This document shows positions 54,647 to 63,633 of a stretch of 64,000 nt of DNA, one piece after another (within the stretch, counting starts at the first letter, position 1; each line of letters opens with the position of its first letter). Origin of the DNA: Candidatus Cloacimonadota bacterium (GTDB lineage: Bacteria; Cloacimonadota; Cloacimonadia; Cloacimonadales; GCA-2742885); contig PDOO01000027.1 of the NCBI GenBank assembly GCA_002742885.1, positions 35,711 through 99,710 of the forward strand, written 5' to 3'. The notes beneath the pieces are model-generated. The model saw nothing but the letters and a program-made list of their open reading frames with translations. It was not told the DNA's origin and searched no databases. Position numbers and translations under genes: made by a program.

Positions 54647-55429
54647 TCATGCTCCCATTAGTCTGATAAAAGTAAGTAAATCCTCTTTATAAGCAATAAA
54701 AACTTTGCCGAAAACCTCAATAAAGTAAGGCATCGACAACATTAAAAAATAAAAGCCCAGCAAAATACCGGCAGGCATGGCAACAAACATAACGTTCATT
54801 TGAGGAGTAAATTTCGAGAAAAGCGCCAAAACAACTCTTTCAATAAACAAACTTACGTAAACAGGGGCGCTTAACTTTATGCCCGTAATAAAAATGTTGC
54901 TCAAAATATACATAAACTCTTCTATAACCTCTCCGCTAAACCTTACTTGGGTTACCGGAATATAATAAAAACTGTCCAACATTGTCTGCAATAAAAAATG
55001 ATGACCGTTTACAGAAAATATAACCATGACTGCGATAAAATATTTCAGTTGTCCTATAACATTTACATTTTCGTCAGAAAGAGGATTAAGCATAGACATC
55101 ATGGAAAGTCCCATCATTCTGGAAGCAAGCATTCCGGCAAAACTTACTCCCTGCATAAAGATAACAGAGACAAAACCGATGGATAATCCGGCAGCTGCTT
55201 CTTTTGCTCCCAGAAAACCCAAAACAGGCAAAGAAACAGGCAGAGATTCGGGAAACGGTACGTAAGAATTATGCAATAAAGCCAAATAAAACGGAACAAA
55301 AACCTTATATTCCGTTTTTACATTGGTTGAAGAAAATATCGGAAATGTTTGAAATAAAGCAAAAAGTCTTAAATAAATCAACAAAAAATGCTGAAATTCG
55401 TAAGGCGATATACCAAAAAATTCAAACAT
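54647..55429 (-). CDS. fliR: flagellar type III export protein FliR
   Basis: A 260-residue inner-membrane component of the flagellar export gate, with about six hydrophobic segments. GISPYEFQHFLLIYLRLFALFQTFPIF opens it, and KEAAAGLSIGFVSVIFMQGVSFAGMLASRMMGLS is the conserved family core; FTPQMNVMFVAMPAGILLGF follows. It shares one base with the fliQ stop (TAATG) and ends in TGA. FlhB, which normally follows or is fused, is not here. Confidence 0.95.
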   Translation of the reverse strand: MFEFFGISPYEFQHFLLIYLRLFALFQTFPIFSSTNVKTEYKVFVPFYLALLHNSYVPFPESLPVSLPVLGFLGAKEAAAGLSIGFVSVIFMQGVSFAGMLASRMMGLSMMSMLNPLSDENVNVIGQLKYFIAVMVIFSVNGHHFLLQTMLDSFYYIPVTQVRFSGEVIEEFMYILSNIFITGIKLSAPVYVSLFIERVVLALFSKFTPQMNVMFVAMPAGILLGFYFLMLSMPYFIEVFGKVFIAYKEDLLTFIRLMGA

Positions 55430-55695
55430 TATCTGAGCGCTGCCATTATATTCATCAGGTAATTGAAATATTCAATAAATTTATTCATCATCCAAGGCAA
55501 AGCAACCAAAAGAACCAACATGACACTCGTAATTTTCGGAATAAAAGTAAGCGTCATTTCTCTTATATTGCTCACTGTCTGAAAAATAGAAACAAACAAA
55601 CCGACAATCAGCCCCGTTATCAAAACAGGAGCAGAAATCACGGCAGTGTAATAAATTGTCCTTTCCGCTATTTCAATAATAAATTCCTGAGACAT
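55429..55695 (-). CDS. fliQ: flagellar export protein FliQ
   Basis: An 88-residue export-gate subunit with two long transmembrane helices (TIYYTAVISAPVLITGLIVGLFVSIFQTVSNI and MLVLLVALPWMMNKFIEYF) joined by MTLTFIPKI, the signature FliQ loop. It sits between fliP and fliR as in most flagellar operons. AAGGA precedes the ATG. Confidence 0.95.
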   Translation of the reverse strand: MSQEFIIEIAERTIYYTAVISAPVLITGLIVGLFVSIFQTVSNIREMTLTFIPKITSVMLVLLVALPWMMNKFIEYFNYLMNIMAALR

Positions 55696-55704
55696 AATAT
55701 ATCC

Positions 55705-56454
55705 TTAAAAACTTTGCACCAAAGAACGTACAACAAGATACCAACCGTCAACCATTACAAAAAGCAAAATTTTAAAAGGAGCAGAAATCATGACAGGCGG
55801 CAACATCATCATACCCATAGACATCAAAATACTGGCAATTATCATATCAATCATTAAAAAAGGCAGATAAATCAAAAATCCCATTTGAAAAGCGATTCTT
55901 ATTTCACTGAGAGCAAAAGCCGGCACAATCACCTGCAAAGGCAAATCATCAGCATTATCCGGTTTGTCCATTTTGGCATTCTTTACCATGAGCGCCAAAT
56001 CTTTTTCTCCTGTTTGACTCAGCATAAACTCTCGTAAAGGACGCACGCCTTTATCGTAAGCTTCTTGATGCGTAAGCTCCCCTCTTAAATAAGGTTGCAG
56101 AGCTTTATCGTTTATATCTTTAAAAACCGGCATCATAATAAAAAAAGTAAGAAATAAAGCCAAAGAAGCAATTATCTGATTAGAAGGAGCGCTTTGCGTT
56201 CCTATCGCTTTTCTGACCATTCCCAAAACTATCGTCAAACGAGTAAAAGATGTCATTAAAATAAGTATGGACGGAGCAACAGACAAAATTGTCATCAAAA
56301 ATAAAATCTGCAAAGAAACAGCAACATCTTCGGGTTGCGCAGCTTCTTCTACTCCGAAAGTAAATTTCGGCAAAACTGTCTGCGCATCAAGTAAGCTCGC
56401 AGCCCCGAAAACCAAAACGCAAAATATCAAACTTTTAATTATTTTTCCGTTCAT
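55705..56454 (-). CDS. fliP: flagellar export protein FliP
   Basis: A 249-residue export-gate component. It has a signal-like N-terminus (IIKSLIFCVLVFGAASLLDA), then ILFLMTILSVAPSILILMTSFTRLTIVLGMVRKAIGTQSAPSNQI, the diagnostic FliP block, the soluble loop LREFMLSQTGEKDLALM, and FLIYLPFLMIDMIIASILMSMGMMMLPPVMIS. The frame runs to 56481, but ATG 56454 has AAAGG at eight bases and matches the usual start; it overlaps fliO by 20 bases. Confidence 0.95.
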   Translation of the reverse strand: MNGKIIKSLIFCVLVFGAASLLDAQTVLPKFTFGVEEAAQPEDVAVSLQILFLMTILSVAPSILILMTSFTRLTIVLGMVRKAIGTQSAPSNQIIASLALFLTFFIMMPVFKDINDKALQPYLRGELTHQEAYDKGVRPLREFMLSQTGEKDLALMVKNAKMDKPDNADDLPLQVIVPAFALSEIRIAFQMGFLIYLPFLMIDMIIASILMSMGMMMLPPVMISAPFKILLFVMVDGWYLVVRSLVQSF

Positions 56455-56902
56455 TTTGTTTACCTTTAAAAAGCTTTTCAAATTTTACCGGCAGTTTATC
56501 TTTGCCTTTTTTCATTTTGAGCAGTCGAACCGTATCCTCATCGGTAATTTTATCCAAAAGAACAATGTTCTCCTGAGAAAAACCGACAACGTAAACAATA
56601 TTCAAAATATTTACGACATAAATTCCTTGCTTATTGGCAAGAGGCAATAAATCAATCAGCCCCGAATCATTCCCGATTTTACCCAAAGTTCCGTAACCGG
56701 AAATTTTCTTCAAGATAAAGACAAACAAATATAAAAGACCCGCAATCAACAACAATGCCAGCAAAGTTTTAAACGCAAACATTTTCATGGAAGGAACGGG
56801 AATATCCTTAACAACACCGGATCCGATAAACACGGAATCGGATTGATCAGCGCTCAATCCGATTACATTTAAAAGTATTGCCCAAAATAAATTTAATTTC
56901 AT
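56435..56902 (-). CDS. fliO: FliO-type flagellar protein
   Basis: A 155-residue protein with a signal-like N-terminus, one central helix (FKTLLALLLIAGLLYLFVFIL) and a C-terminal beta domain with LIDLLPLANKQGIYVVNILNIVYVVGFSQENIVLL, the pattern of FliO, which assists assembly of the FliP gate. Identification rests on this layout and on the position just before fliP. It overlaps fliN/Y by four bases (ATGA). Confidence 0.8.
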   Translation of the reverse strand: MKLNLFWAILLNVIGLSADQSDSVFIGSGVVKDIPVPSMKMFAFKTLLALLLIAGLLYLFVFILKKISGYGTLGKIGNDSGLIDLLPLANKQGIYVVNILNIVYVVGFSQENIVLLDKITDEDTVRLLKMKKGKDKLPVKFEKLFKGKQNERKNN

Positions 56903-57873
56903 TTTCCTAAACTCTTTATCCTTTCCGAACGAGAAATAAGATTAACTATTCTGACGGCATAGTTTTCATCTGCCACCATAACTTCTCCGATGGCAAATTT
57001 TTTACCGTTAACAATCAATTCTACATAATCGCCGGCAGTTTTATCCAATTCAACCACTGAACCCTGTCCTAAATCAAGAATATCTTTAATCTTCATATTT
57101 TTTCTTCCCAATTCAACCGTTATGGGAAGATTAATGTCCAAAAGCATTTCTATATTATGCGGATTTTTTACGACCGGCGAAGAATCTTCCAATTCTCCGA
57201 GAGAAGCTTTTCTGACTTTTACCGGAGTTTCGTTAACGGGGATTCCTGAAGTCTCTATGCCTTGCTCTTCATTTCCCAAAGCTCTGCTCAACATATCCAT
57301 ATCGCTTGCAGATTCAGCAAAGTCATTTGATTTTGAAGACCTGCCGAATAAACTGTCAATAGATGTTTCGGCAAAACTGTCGAAAGTGAAAAACATGAAA
57401 TGTGATTCGTCCCCTAAATTGAGACTGATTTTAGACATCATGCATCCTTCAAAAAAACTCTTTTGGATTTCAAAATCCGTTAATTCCGCTTGCGTTACGC
57501 TTCCTGTTAAAGAAACAGACTCGCCGTCCAGTTCGGAAGCCATGCTCCCCAACACCTGATTAAACATTTCTTTGATTCCGTCATTATGTTCTTCCGGATT
57601 ATATTCGACGTTACCGTCTCCGAGCATCATCATATCGGCAAGAGAAGCCGTCAATTTCTTGGAAAGGATAAAATTAACCTGAAAATTCTGATCACCGGAA
57701 AAACTCATCAAAAGGGATATTGCAGGAATATCTATAGATTCTTCTATATGCGAGAAATTAAATTGTTCGGTTGATTCCAAATTAAATTTTATATCGGAAT
57801 TGGTAATCGTCGATATAACGCCGTTTGCGTTTGAATTAAATACTGTTATAAGTTTTTCAATGCTGTTATTCAT
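56899..57873 (-). CDS. flagellar switch protein FliN/FliY type
   Basis: A 324-residue C-ring protein. The last about 80 residues are a FliN domain (MLLDINLPITVELGRKNMKIKDILDLGQGSVVELDKTAGDYVELIVNGKKFAIGEVMV). The N-terminal about 190 residues are FliY/CheC-like in layout, with GIKEMFNQVLGSMASELDG resembling the helix of CheC-type phosphatases, though the catalytic Glu-Asn pair is not certain. The middle is a Ser/Asp-rich linker. ATG 57873 has GAGGGAG upstream and overlaps the FliM end by eight bases; the frame also allows 57894. Confidence 0.88.
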   Translation of the reverse strand: MNNSIEKLITVFNSNANGVISTITNSDIKFNLESTEQFNFSHIEESIDIPAISLLMSFSGDQNFQVNFILSKKLTASLADMMMLGDGNVEYNPEEHNDGIKEMFNQVLGSMASELDGESVSLTGSVTQAELTDFEIQKSFFEGCMMSKISLNLGDESHFMFFTFDSFAETSIDSLFGRSSKSNDFAESASDMDMLSRALGNEEQGIETSGIPVNETPVKVRKASLGELEDSSPVVKNPHNIEMLLDINLPITVELGRKNMKIKDILDLGQGSVVELDKTAGDYVELIVNGKKFAIGEVMVADENYAVRIVNLISRSERIKSLGK

Positions 57874-58861
57874 GAATAATTTCTCCCTCGTCATTAGTCA
57901 AATATTCTATTTTAAATGCCGTTTTGTTGCGATGTCGTCCCGGAACTCCCAAAAACTTTCCGGTTCCGGAAACAATTCCCGTCAAATAATCATCAACCCG
58001 TTTATCAAGTTTCAAAATCATGCCTTCTCTCAATTCTACAAATTCTTCCACCGTAATATCAATGTTTCCGATCTCGACTTCCAGAGTAACTTTTGTCTGT
58101 TCAATGATATGTTGAATGGATTTAGCATCTTCTTCCGTAGATTTTTTCTTCAATAAGGTCATATAGTTTTGACTGAGCAGTTTTTTCAAAACAGGTTCAA
58201 CCATGAAATACGGAAAACACAATAAAATAGTAAATTCGAAATTTTTGGCGATTACCGGAAAATTTAAGACCAACATGGTTTCGCTGGACGGAGCAATGGT
58301 TACCAATTGAGGATTAGTCTCAAAATTATTTATATGGCAATTTAAATGATCAACCTGTTCCCAAGCCTCCTGAAAGTGTACTAATATTCTGTCCGCTATA
58401 TTCCTTAAAACGCTGTTTTCGATAATGGTGGTAATCGATTCGGAACGCCTGCTTATATTTCTTCCGGTTCCCCCGAAAAGTCTGTCTATAATAAAAAAGG
58501 TAAAATCCGGGTCAATATCCAGTAACGCCTGTCCGTCCAATTGATCTATTTCGAAAATGAACATATTGGTAAAATCTGCGGCAGACATGGTAAATTCAAG
58601 ATAACTGACCTGATCTATTACAGGGCTTTTGACATCAATCATCGTACGCAGAGTGTTGCTCAAATAAGTAGAAAGAAGCCGAGCAAAATTTTCGTGAATA
58701 TTACGCAAAACTTTTATTTGTTCTTTATTTACTCTCTCAGGACGCCGGAAGTCGTAAAGACGAACTTCCTTCTCCGGATTGCTGCCGGGTTGCGATTTAT
58801 CGCCCGCCGATTCCTGAGACAAAAGCGCATCAATTTCTTCTTGGGTAAGCAGTTTACTCAT
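57866..58861 (-). CDS. fliM: flagellar motor switch protein FliM
   Basis: A 331-residue C-ring protein that binds CheY-P and FliG. The N-terminus LLTQEEIDALLSQ is the CheY-P-binding type peptide. The middle domain has LRNIHENFARLLSTYLSNTLRT and QALLDIDPDFTFFIIDRLFGGTG, and the C-terminal FliN-like domain includes GNIDITVEEFVELREGMILKLDK. Length is normal. It lies 14 bases after fliL. Confidence 0.96.
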   Translation of the reverse strand: MSKLLTQEEIDALLSQESAGDKSQPGSNPEKEVRLYDFRRPERVNKEQIKVLRNIHENFARLLSTYLSNTLRTMIDVKSPVIDQVSYLEFTMSAADFTNMFIFEIDQLDGQALLDIDPDFTFFIIDRLFGGTGRNISRRSESITTIIENSVLRNIADRILVHFQEAWEQVDHLNCHINNFETNPQLVTIAPSSETMLVLNFPVIAKNFEFTILLCFPYFMVEPVLKKLLSQNYMTLLKKKSTEEDAKSIQHIIEQTKVTLEVEIGNIDITVEEFVELREGMILKLDKRVDDYLTGIVSGTGKFLGVPGRHRNKTAFKIEYLTNDEGEIIHE

Positions 58862-58875
58862 ATAACGTCCTCGAT

Positions 58876-59508
58876 CTATTGTATAATGTATTGAGCGAAA
58901 AGCACATTGGTAATTTCGCCTTCCGTCAAAACCTGATTAACCATACTCTTGATTTCGTCTTTCAAAACGGATCGATATTGTATTTTCGATAAATCGCCCA
59001 AACTTTGAGAAGAAAGATAAAAGGAAATATTATCTGTAATCAAAATAACTTTATTTTTCAACTCATCCGGTAATTTTTTATCCGATAAATGATATTCAAA
59101 TCCCATTTTTACAACTAAAAAATGTCCGTCAGCAGATTGAGGATTAACCACGATGTCTTCCAAATTAAAAATAGAGAACTCTTTAAAATAATCTTTTGCT
59201 TCAAGATTTAAATTACTGTCCTCTCCGGATTCGGCATATTCTTTTTTATCTTTTTTCTTCTTTGGTTTCTTTTTCTTAGATTTTGATTTTTTGGATTTTT
59301 TCTTTTTAGTTTCTTTTTCTTTCTCTTTTTTATTGTCTTTACTGTCGGATTCCGATGAACTTTCTTTTTCGATGTCTTCAACTTGAGGTGATGCCGGAAT
59401 CATTTTTTCGGCAATAACAAAAGTAAACAATAAATAGGATAAAATCAAGTTTGCGACAACAATTCCCATGATAATAAATATATTGGCTTTTCCGCTGTTA
59501 TTCAACAT
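58876..59508 (-). CDS. fliL: FliL-type flagellar basal-body-associated protein
   Basis: A 210-residue protein: one N-terminal transmembrane helix (IFIIMGIVVANLILSYLLFTFVIA), a long Lys/Glu/Ser linker (about residues 45-95, KKKSKKSKSKKKKPKKKK-type), and a C-terminal FliL domain (IFNLEDIVVNPQ, FLVVKMGFEYHLSD, VLKDEIKSMVNQVL) ending in VLFAQYIIQ. The family supports stator function near MotAB. The charged linker is much longer than usual. It starts 11 bases after motB. Confidence 0.88.
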   Translation of the reverse strand: MLNNSGKANIFIIMGIVVANLILSYLLFTFVIAEKMIPASPQVEDIEKESSSESDSKDNKKEKEKETKKKKSKKSKSKKKKPKKKKDKKEYAESGEDSNLNLEAKDYFKEFSIFNLEDIVVNPQSADGHFLVVKMGFEYHLSDKKLPDELKNKVILITDNISFYLSSQSLGDLSKIQYRSVLKDEIKSMVNQVLTEGEITNVLFAQYIIQ

Positions 59509-59519
59509 TTATATCTCCG

Positions 59520-60266
59520 TTAAAATTCATATTCGAAATCATTTAACAATGACCCGTTTTTTTCCGGTTTTAAACTTACCGAAATTTCAACCCTCCGATT
59601 AATCGCTCTTCCGGTACTGGTATCATTTGTGGCAATAGGACGAAATTCTCCGTAACCTATAGCCTGAAATCTGGCAGGACTTACTCCGTAAGAGACAAAC
59701 TTTCTGACAACAGCCAAAGCTCTTGCCGAAGATAATTCCCAATTGGAAGGGAAAGCCGCTGTATGAATAGGTATATTGTCAGTATGACCTTCCACCTTTA
59801 TTTCGTAAGGGAAAAGCTTAAGAATAGAAGAAATTTTTTCAAGGAGACCTGAAGCATCTTTTCTTAACACGGCTTGTCCCGATCCGAAAAGCATAGGATT
59901 GCTGATATTAAAATTAATTCTGTCTTCTGATTTTGTGAAATTAATCATTTCATGAGTTCCCTGCTTTTCGGTAATGTTTTCTATTTCTTCCAAAACTTTT
60001 TGCAACTCGTATTCAAGAGCCCCCGCGCCCTCGCTGTACTTGGGAACCCTTTGTTTCAAAATAAAAGCTCCGGCATCAGTCCTTAAAACGCCCATGGCTC
60101 CTTTAAGAGATCCCATTGCCTGATTAAACTTACTTTCCTGAACAGATGAAAAAGAAATAAGCAAAACGAAGAAAGTAACCAACAACGTCATCATGTCTCC
60201 GTAAGTAAGCATATATTCCGGAGCACCGACGGGCGGACATTCGGGACATTTCTTTTTCTTTGCCAT
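59520..60266 (-). CDS. motB: flagellar stator protein MotB
   Basis: A 248-residue protein with one N-terminal helix carrying the proton-conducting Asp (MLTYGDMMTLLVTFFVLLISFSS), a plug region, and a C-terminal OmpA-like peptidoglycan-binding domain (IKVEGHTDNIPI, NWELSSARALAVVRKFV, INRRVEISV). It opens with KKCPECPP, two Cys before the helix. It starts eight bases after motA. Confidence 0.95.
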   Translation of the reverse strand: MAKKKKCPECPPVGAPEYMLTYGDMMTLLVTFFVLLISFSSVQESKFNQAMGSLKGAMGVLRTDAGAFILKQRVPKYSEGAGALEYELQKVLEEIENITEKQGTHEMINFTKSEDRINFNISNPMLFGSGQAVLRKDASGLLEKISSILKLFPYEIKVEGHTDNIPIHTAAFPSNWELSSARALAVVRKFVSYGVSPARFQAIGYGEFRPIATNDTSTGRAINRRVEISVSLKPEKNGSLLNDFEYEF

Positions 60267-60274
60267 AACACAAC

Positions 60275-61042
60275 CTAATTTTTGGATGAACCCTTTCTTA
60301 TTTTCGGAGGTATATAAGTCTCAAGTTTTTCTCTCAAAACTCTGGGATTATCTCCGGATTGAATTGATAAAATTCCGGTTAAGACCATATTTTTCATTAA
60401 AACTTCTTCCGCCGATCTTACTTTTAATTTGGCAGCTACGGGAATACAAAAAACATTTGCAACCAACGAACCGTAAAAAGTCGTAATAAGAGCCGTAGCC
60501 ATAGGTCCGCCGATATTGGAAGGATCATCAAGGTTGGCCAGCATACCGACCAAACCTACCAAAGTTCCGAGCATTCCGAAAGCGGGAGCATACGAACCCA
60601 TGGCTTCAAAAACACCTATCCCTTTTTTATGACGTTCTTCCAAATACTCTACTTCCGTACCCATTACACTTTCTATAATCTCGACTTCATTACCGTCAAC
60701 GGCAAGTTGGATAGCTTTTTTCAAAAATTCGTCCTCCAAATTTTTAACTTCTCTCTCCAACGCCAAAATTCCTTCCCTGCGAGCTTTTTCGCCCAAATCG
60801 ACCAAGGTATCTATTACCGCAACGGGATCTTTGTTGCTGCTGAAAAGAGCATTCTTCATAACCGCTCCGACTCCCAAAGCTTCATTCAGAGGCAATGAAG
60901 TGATAACGGCTGACAACGCTCCCCCCACCACAATCAAAATTGAGTTTACGTCAATGAAAGCTCCTATCTGACCGCTGATAACGATTGGACCGAAGACAAG
61001 AACAATTCCGAGAACTATACCCAGTAAGGTTGCTATATCCAT
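60275..61042 (-). CDS. motA: flagellar stator protein MotA
   Basis: A 255-residue membrane protein with four hydrophobic segments: an N-terminal pair, and the C-terminal pair around YAPAFGMLGTLVGLVGMLANLDDPSNIGGPMATALITTFYG, the family signature, which lines the stator channel. The cytoplasmic loop between (about 60-140) contains the charged LVDLGEKARREGILALEREVKN segment that contacts FliG. It precedes motB in the same operon. Confidence 0.95.
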   Translation of the reverse strand: MDIATLLGIVLGIVLVFGPIVISGQIGAFIDVNSILIVVGGALSAVITSLPLNEALGVGAVMKNALFSSNKDPVAVIDTLVDLGEKARREGILALEREVKNLEDEFLKKAIQLAVDGNEVEIIESVMGTEVEYLEERHKKGIGVFEAMGSYAPAFGMLGTLVGLVGMLANLDDPSNIGGPMATALITTFYGSLVANVFCIPVAAKLKVRSAEEVLMKNMVLTGILSIQSGDNPRVLREKLETYIPPKIRKGSSKN

Positions 61043-61050
61043 AATTTTCT

Positions 61051-61263
61051 CTATTTACGACCGATATTAAAATTTAAATTACCAAATATCCGACCTTTAA
61101 AATTAACTATTTTCGTAACAATATCTTCCGGAGATTCTTTAACATAAATTTTTTTTCCGGTAGTTAAGGTTACGATTGTATCAGGAGTTGATTCAAGAAA
61201 CTCCATCAGGTCGGAATTAATATACAATTCCTTACCGTTAATTTTAGTAAGTTTAATCATCAT
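61051..61263 (-). CDS. flbD: flagellar protein FlbD
   Basis: A 70-residue small protein with the FlbD pattern MIKLTKINGKELYINSDLMEFLESTPDTIVTLTTGKKIYVKES. This family occurs between hook genes and motAB in many flagellar operons; its function is unclear (not the Caulobacter regulator of the same name). It lies eight bases ahead of motA and after a candidate promoter. Confidence 0.92.
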   Translation of the reverse strand: MMIKLTKINGKELYINSDLMEFLESTPDTIVTLTTGKKIYVKESPEDIVTKIVNFKGRIFGNLNFNIGRK

Positions 61264-61290
61264 TACTCCTTACTTGAAAACGGTATGACC

Positions 61291-61318
61291 AAAATATAAC
61301 TAATAAATATTTAGTCAA
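61291..61318 (-). promoter_or_regulatory. candidate promoter upstream of flbD-motAB
   Basis: TTGACT on the minus strand (61313-61318), a 16-base spacer, and TATTTT (61291-61296), ending 27 bases upstream of the flbD start. It may separate the flbD-fliR block from flgE. Confidence 0.42.
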
Positions 61319-61408
61319 CCCGTGTTGAAAATAAAATGCCGTAAACCGATCAAACAAATTGCATAAAAAAATAAGCAAAACATTTAACATATTGCAGCAT
61401 AATAAATT

Positions 61409-61437
61409 GGGAAGCCCGTCGAAACGGGCTTTATCCC
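61409..61437 (-). terminator. hairpin downstream of flgE
   Basis: Inner 7-bp stem AAGCCCG/CGGGCTT with a 6-base loop, extended by GGGA/TCCC. It lies 38 bases after the flgE stop on the minus strand. No proper T tract follows, so termination may be partial. Confidence 0.5.
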
Positions 61438-61475
61438 GAAAAGAGGGTAAGCATAAAACTTACCGAAGATTTTTA

Positions 61476-63551
61476 TTAACCGCGTTTAATTTGGTTAATT
61501 ACAGTGGAAAGCATGGCATTTGCCGTTGAAATTGACTTTGCGTTGGCATTCATAGACTGCTGAGCAAAAATCATTTTCGATAATTCGTCGGTCAAATTAA
61601 CGTTTGAAGCTTCCAAATGTCCTGATTTAATCTTGGTATTAAAATTATTGCCGCTCCAACGAACAAAAGCATTTCCGCTTACTTCAGTAGCTTTCCAAAG
61701 ACTTTCTCCGCTTTTCATAAGCCCTCCTTCATTATCGAAGGTTGCAATGGCAATTTGAGCTAATTTTTTGGTTTGTCCGTTTGAATACATTCCGGAGATA
61801 ACTCCGAAGTCATCAATATCTATGTCCGTCAGGGTTCCCATGGCATACCCGTTTTGTTCTATGGCAATATTCGTACTGGGCGATGCCAATTGGGTAATTC
61901 CGTCAAAAGCGCTTGAAGTTCCGGCATTCAATTCAATCCGAACTTCCTGAGCTCCGGGAGCGGAAAAAACAATGGATTCTCCGTTATCAAATTTAAATTC
62001 TTTTAAAGAACCGTCTTCGTTAAATTCAACGGTTCCGGATGTTCCGGCGGAAGGACTGACAGAACCGCCGTCAACTTTTGCCGTCCATACCCATTTATTT
62101 GAGTTCGGATCAGTGTCCTGAGTATATTCTATTTCGAGAGAATGTTGTTTTCCCAAACTGTCGTAAACCTGAATGGAAGTACTGTGTTTTCCTATTGATC
62201 CGTCAATATTCTCTTCCATAGAAGGCAGAATAACGTTTGTTTCATCCAAACCGACAGTCGTAACATTGAAGTTTTGGCTCAAACCGGAACCGGTATTTGC
62301 AGCACCGTCCGCAAAAGCCAAACTCGTATTTGAAACTCCTCCTATATTATCGGTAAACAGCATATTTCCGGAACTTGAATCAAAACTTGCAGTTGCTCCC
62401 GTAAATTTTGAATTGATAAAAGTAAGCAAATCCTGCACGGTTTCGTTTCCCGTTGTAAAAGTAAACGTCTCGGAAACATTTGTTCCGTCCGGATTTACTC
62501 CGGTAATTTCCAAAGTGTCGCCGACAACGTAAGCAGCGCCAATTTGATCCAATTGATTTAATTGAGTATTAATATTTGCCGGAGTCGGAGGAGCGGTTCC
62601 GCCTGTTGTCCATACCGTATTGGCAGTCATAACCTGAGAAACGGCTTCTTCATGACTCGGCGGATTTAAAGCAATGCTGAAATCTGCTTCCCCGAGAGAA
62701 TTAGCTTTAAGTCGCAAAAATCCGTTTGCATCTATGCTGATTTCGGCTCCGTCCGGAGAAGATGATTGGAAAACCGTGTTTATTTTATTCAATAATTCTC
62801 CCAAAGTTTGCCCGTCCGTTCCGTAGATGAAAGAAGCAGTTATATCATTACCGTTACGATCAGTACCCTTGATTTCAAATATTTTACCGGCAGTTAAATT
62901 AAATCCTTCAATATCATTCAAATCAATATTATTTGCCATGGCTGCATTTATTTTTTCGCCTGTTTTGGTTTTCAGAGCGGCATCCGCCTTCCATTCTTCT
63001 CTCGACGAAGCATCCTTATCCAAATTACAACGCAATCTTACGCTGTCGGTGGATTTTGCAGGATTTTTTTCGCCAAACGGTAATTTTATGTCTCCGAGCG
63101 AGGTAGTGGAAGCTATTACTCCGTTTGCATCAGCTAAACGTCCTTGTATTTTATACGTTCCTCCCTGAGCCAATAAGTTACCGTCATTATCAATCTGCAA
63201 AGCTCCGGCTCGGGAATAATAAGTGCCGTTTCCGTCGCTTGCAATTAAAAATCCGCTTCCGCTTAAAGCCACGTCGGTAATCATACCGGTTTGTTCGATG
63301 GTTCCCTGCGAAAAGTTATGATCTATGCTTGAAACTTTTGCTCCCAATCCTATTTGAGTCGGATTTATTCCGCCGAAATTCCCGGTAACTCCTCTTCCCC
63401 CGGAAAGTCTCTTGCTGAAAGTATCGGCAAAAGTGATTCTTGCCGATTTATATCCGGTTGTATTTACATTGGCAATATTGTTTGAAATAACATCTAATTG
63501 TTTTTGAGAATTATTTACTCCGCTTAATCCGGTAAAAATTGAATTCATCAT
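61476..63551 (-). CDS. flgE: flagellar hook protein FlgE
   Basis: A 691-residue hook subunit. It begins MMNSIFTGLSGVNNSQKQLDVISNNIANVNTTGYKSARITF, the N-terminal rod/hook signature, and ends with GHLEASNVNLTDELSKMIFAQQSMNANAKSISTANAMLSTVINQIKRG, the C-terminal coiled partner. At 691 residues it is larger than typical hook proteins (around 400), the excess lying in central domains that would face the hook surface. GGAG precedes the ATG pair. It is first in line of the hook/motor genes with the flagellar-operon protein upstream. Confidence 0.95.
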   Translation of the reverse strand: MMNSIFTGLSGVNNSQKQLDVISNNIANVNTTGYKSARITFADTFSKRLSGGRGVTGNFGGINPTQIGLGAKVSSIDHNFSQGTIEQTGMITDVALSGSGFLIASDGNGTYYSRAGALQIDNDGNLLAQGGTYKIQGRLADANGVIASTTSLGDIKLPFGEKNPAKSTDSVRLRCNLDKDASSREEWKADAALKTKTGEKINAAMANNIDLNDIEGFNLTAGKIFEIKGTDRNGNDITASFIYGTDGQTLGELLNKINTVFQSSSPDGAEISIDANGFLRLKANSLGEADFSIALNPPSHEEAVSQVMTANTVWTTGGTAPPTPANINTQLNQLDQIGAAYVVGDTLEITGVNPDGTNVSETFTFTTGNETVQDLLTFINSKFTGATASFDSSSGNMLFTDNIGGVSNTSLAFADGAANTGSGLSQNFNVTTVGLDETNVILPSMEENIDGSIGKHSTSIQVYDSLGKQHSLEIEYTQDTDPNSNKWVWTAKVDGGSVSPSAGTSGTVEFNEDGSLKEFKFDNGESIVFSAPGAQEVRIELNAGTSSAFDGITQLASPSTNIAIEQNGYAMGTLTDIDIDDFGVISGMYSNGQTKKLAQIAIATFDNEGGLMKSGESLWKATEVSGNAFVRWSGNNFNTKIKSGHLEASNVNLTDELSKMIFAQQSMNANAKSISTANAMLSTVINQIKRG

Positions 63552-63575
63552 AATTTAACTCCTTGAATTAGTATT

Positions 63576-63603
63576 GATAACGCTTCCGTCGTTCGGCGTT
63601 ATC
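63576..63603 (-). promoter_or_regulatory. intercistronic hairpin upstream of flgE
   Basis: An 8-bp perfect stem GATAACGC/GCGTTATC encloses a 12-base loop that can form a small inner CCG/CGG helix. It lies about 25 bases upstream of the flgE start on the minus strand and could tune flgE translation or protect the mRNA end. Confidence 0.4.
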
Positions 63604-63633
63604 GCAGGGCTTCCTCAAGAGGTCCGACCCTAT

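Noticed and set aside
55204-55857. 217-codon plus-strand frame across fliR, fliQ and fliP
   Set aside because: Antisense to three well-identified flagellar genes; His/Asn/Lys-rich with no family pattern.
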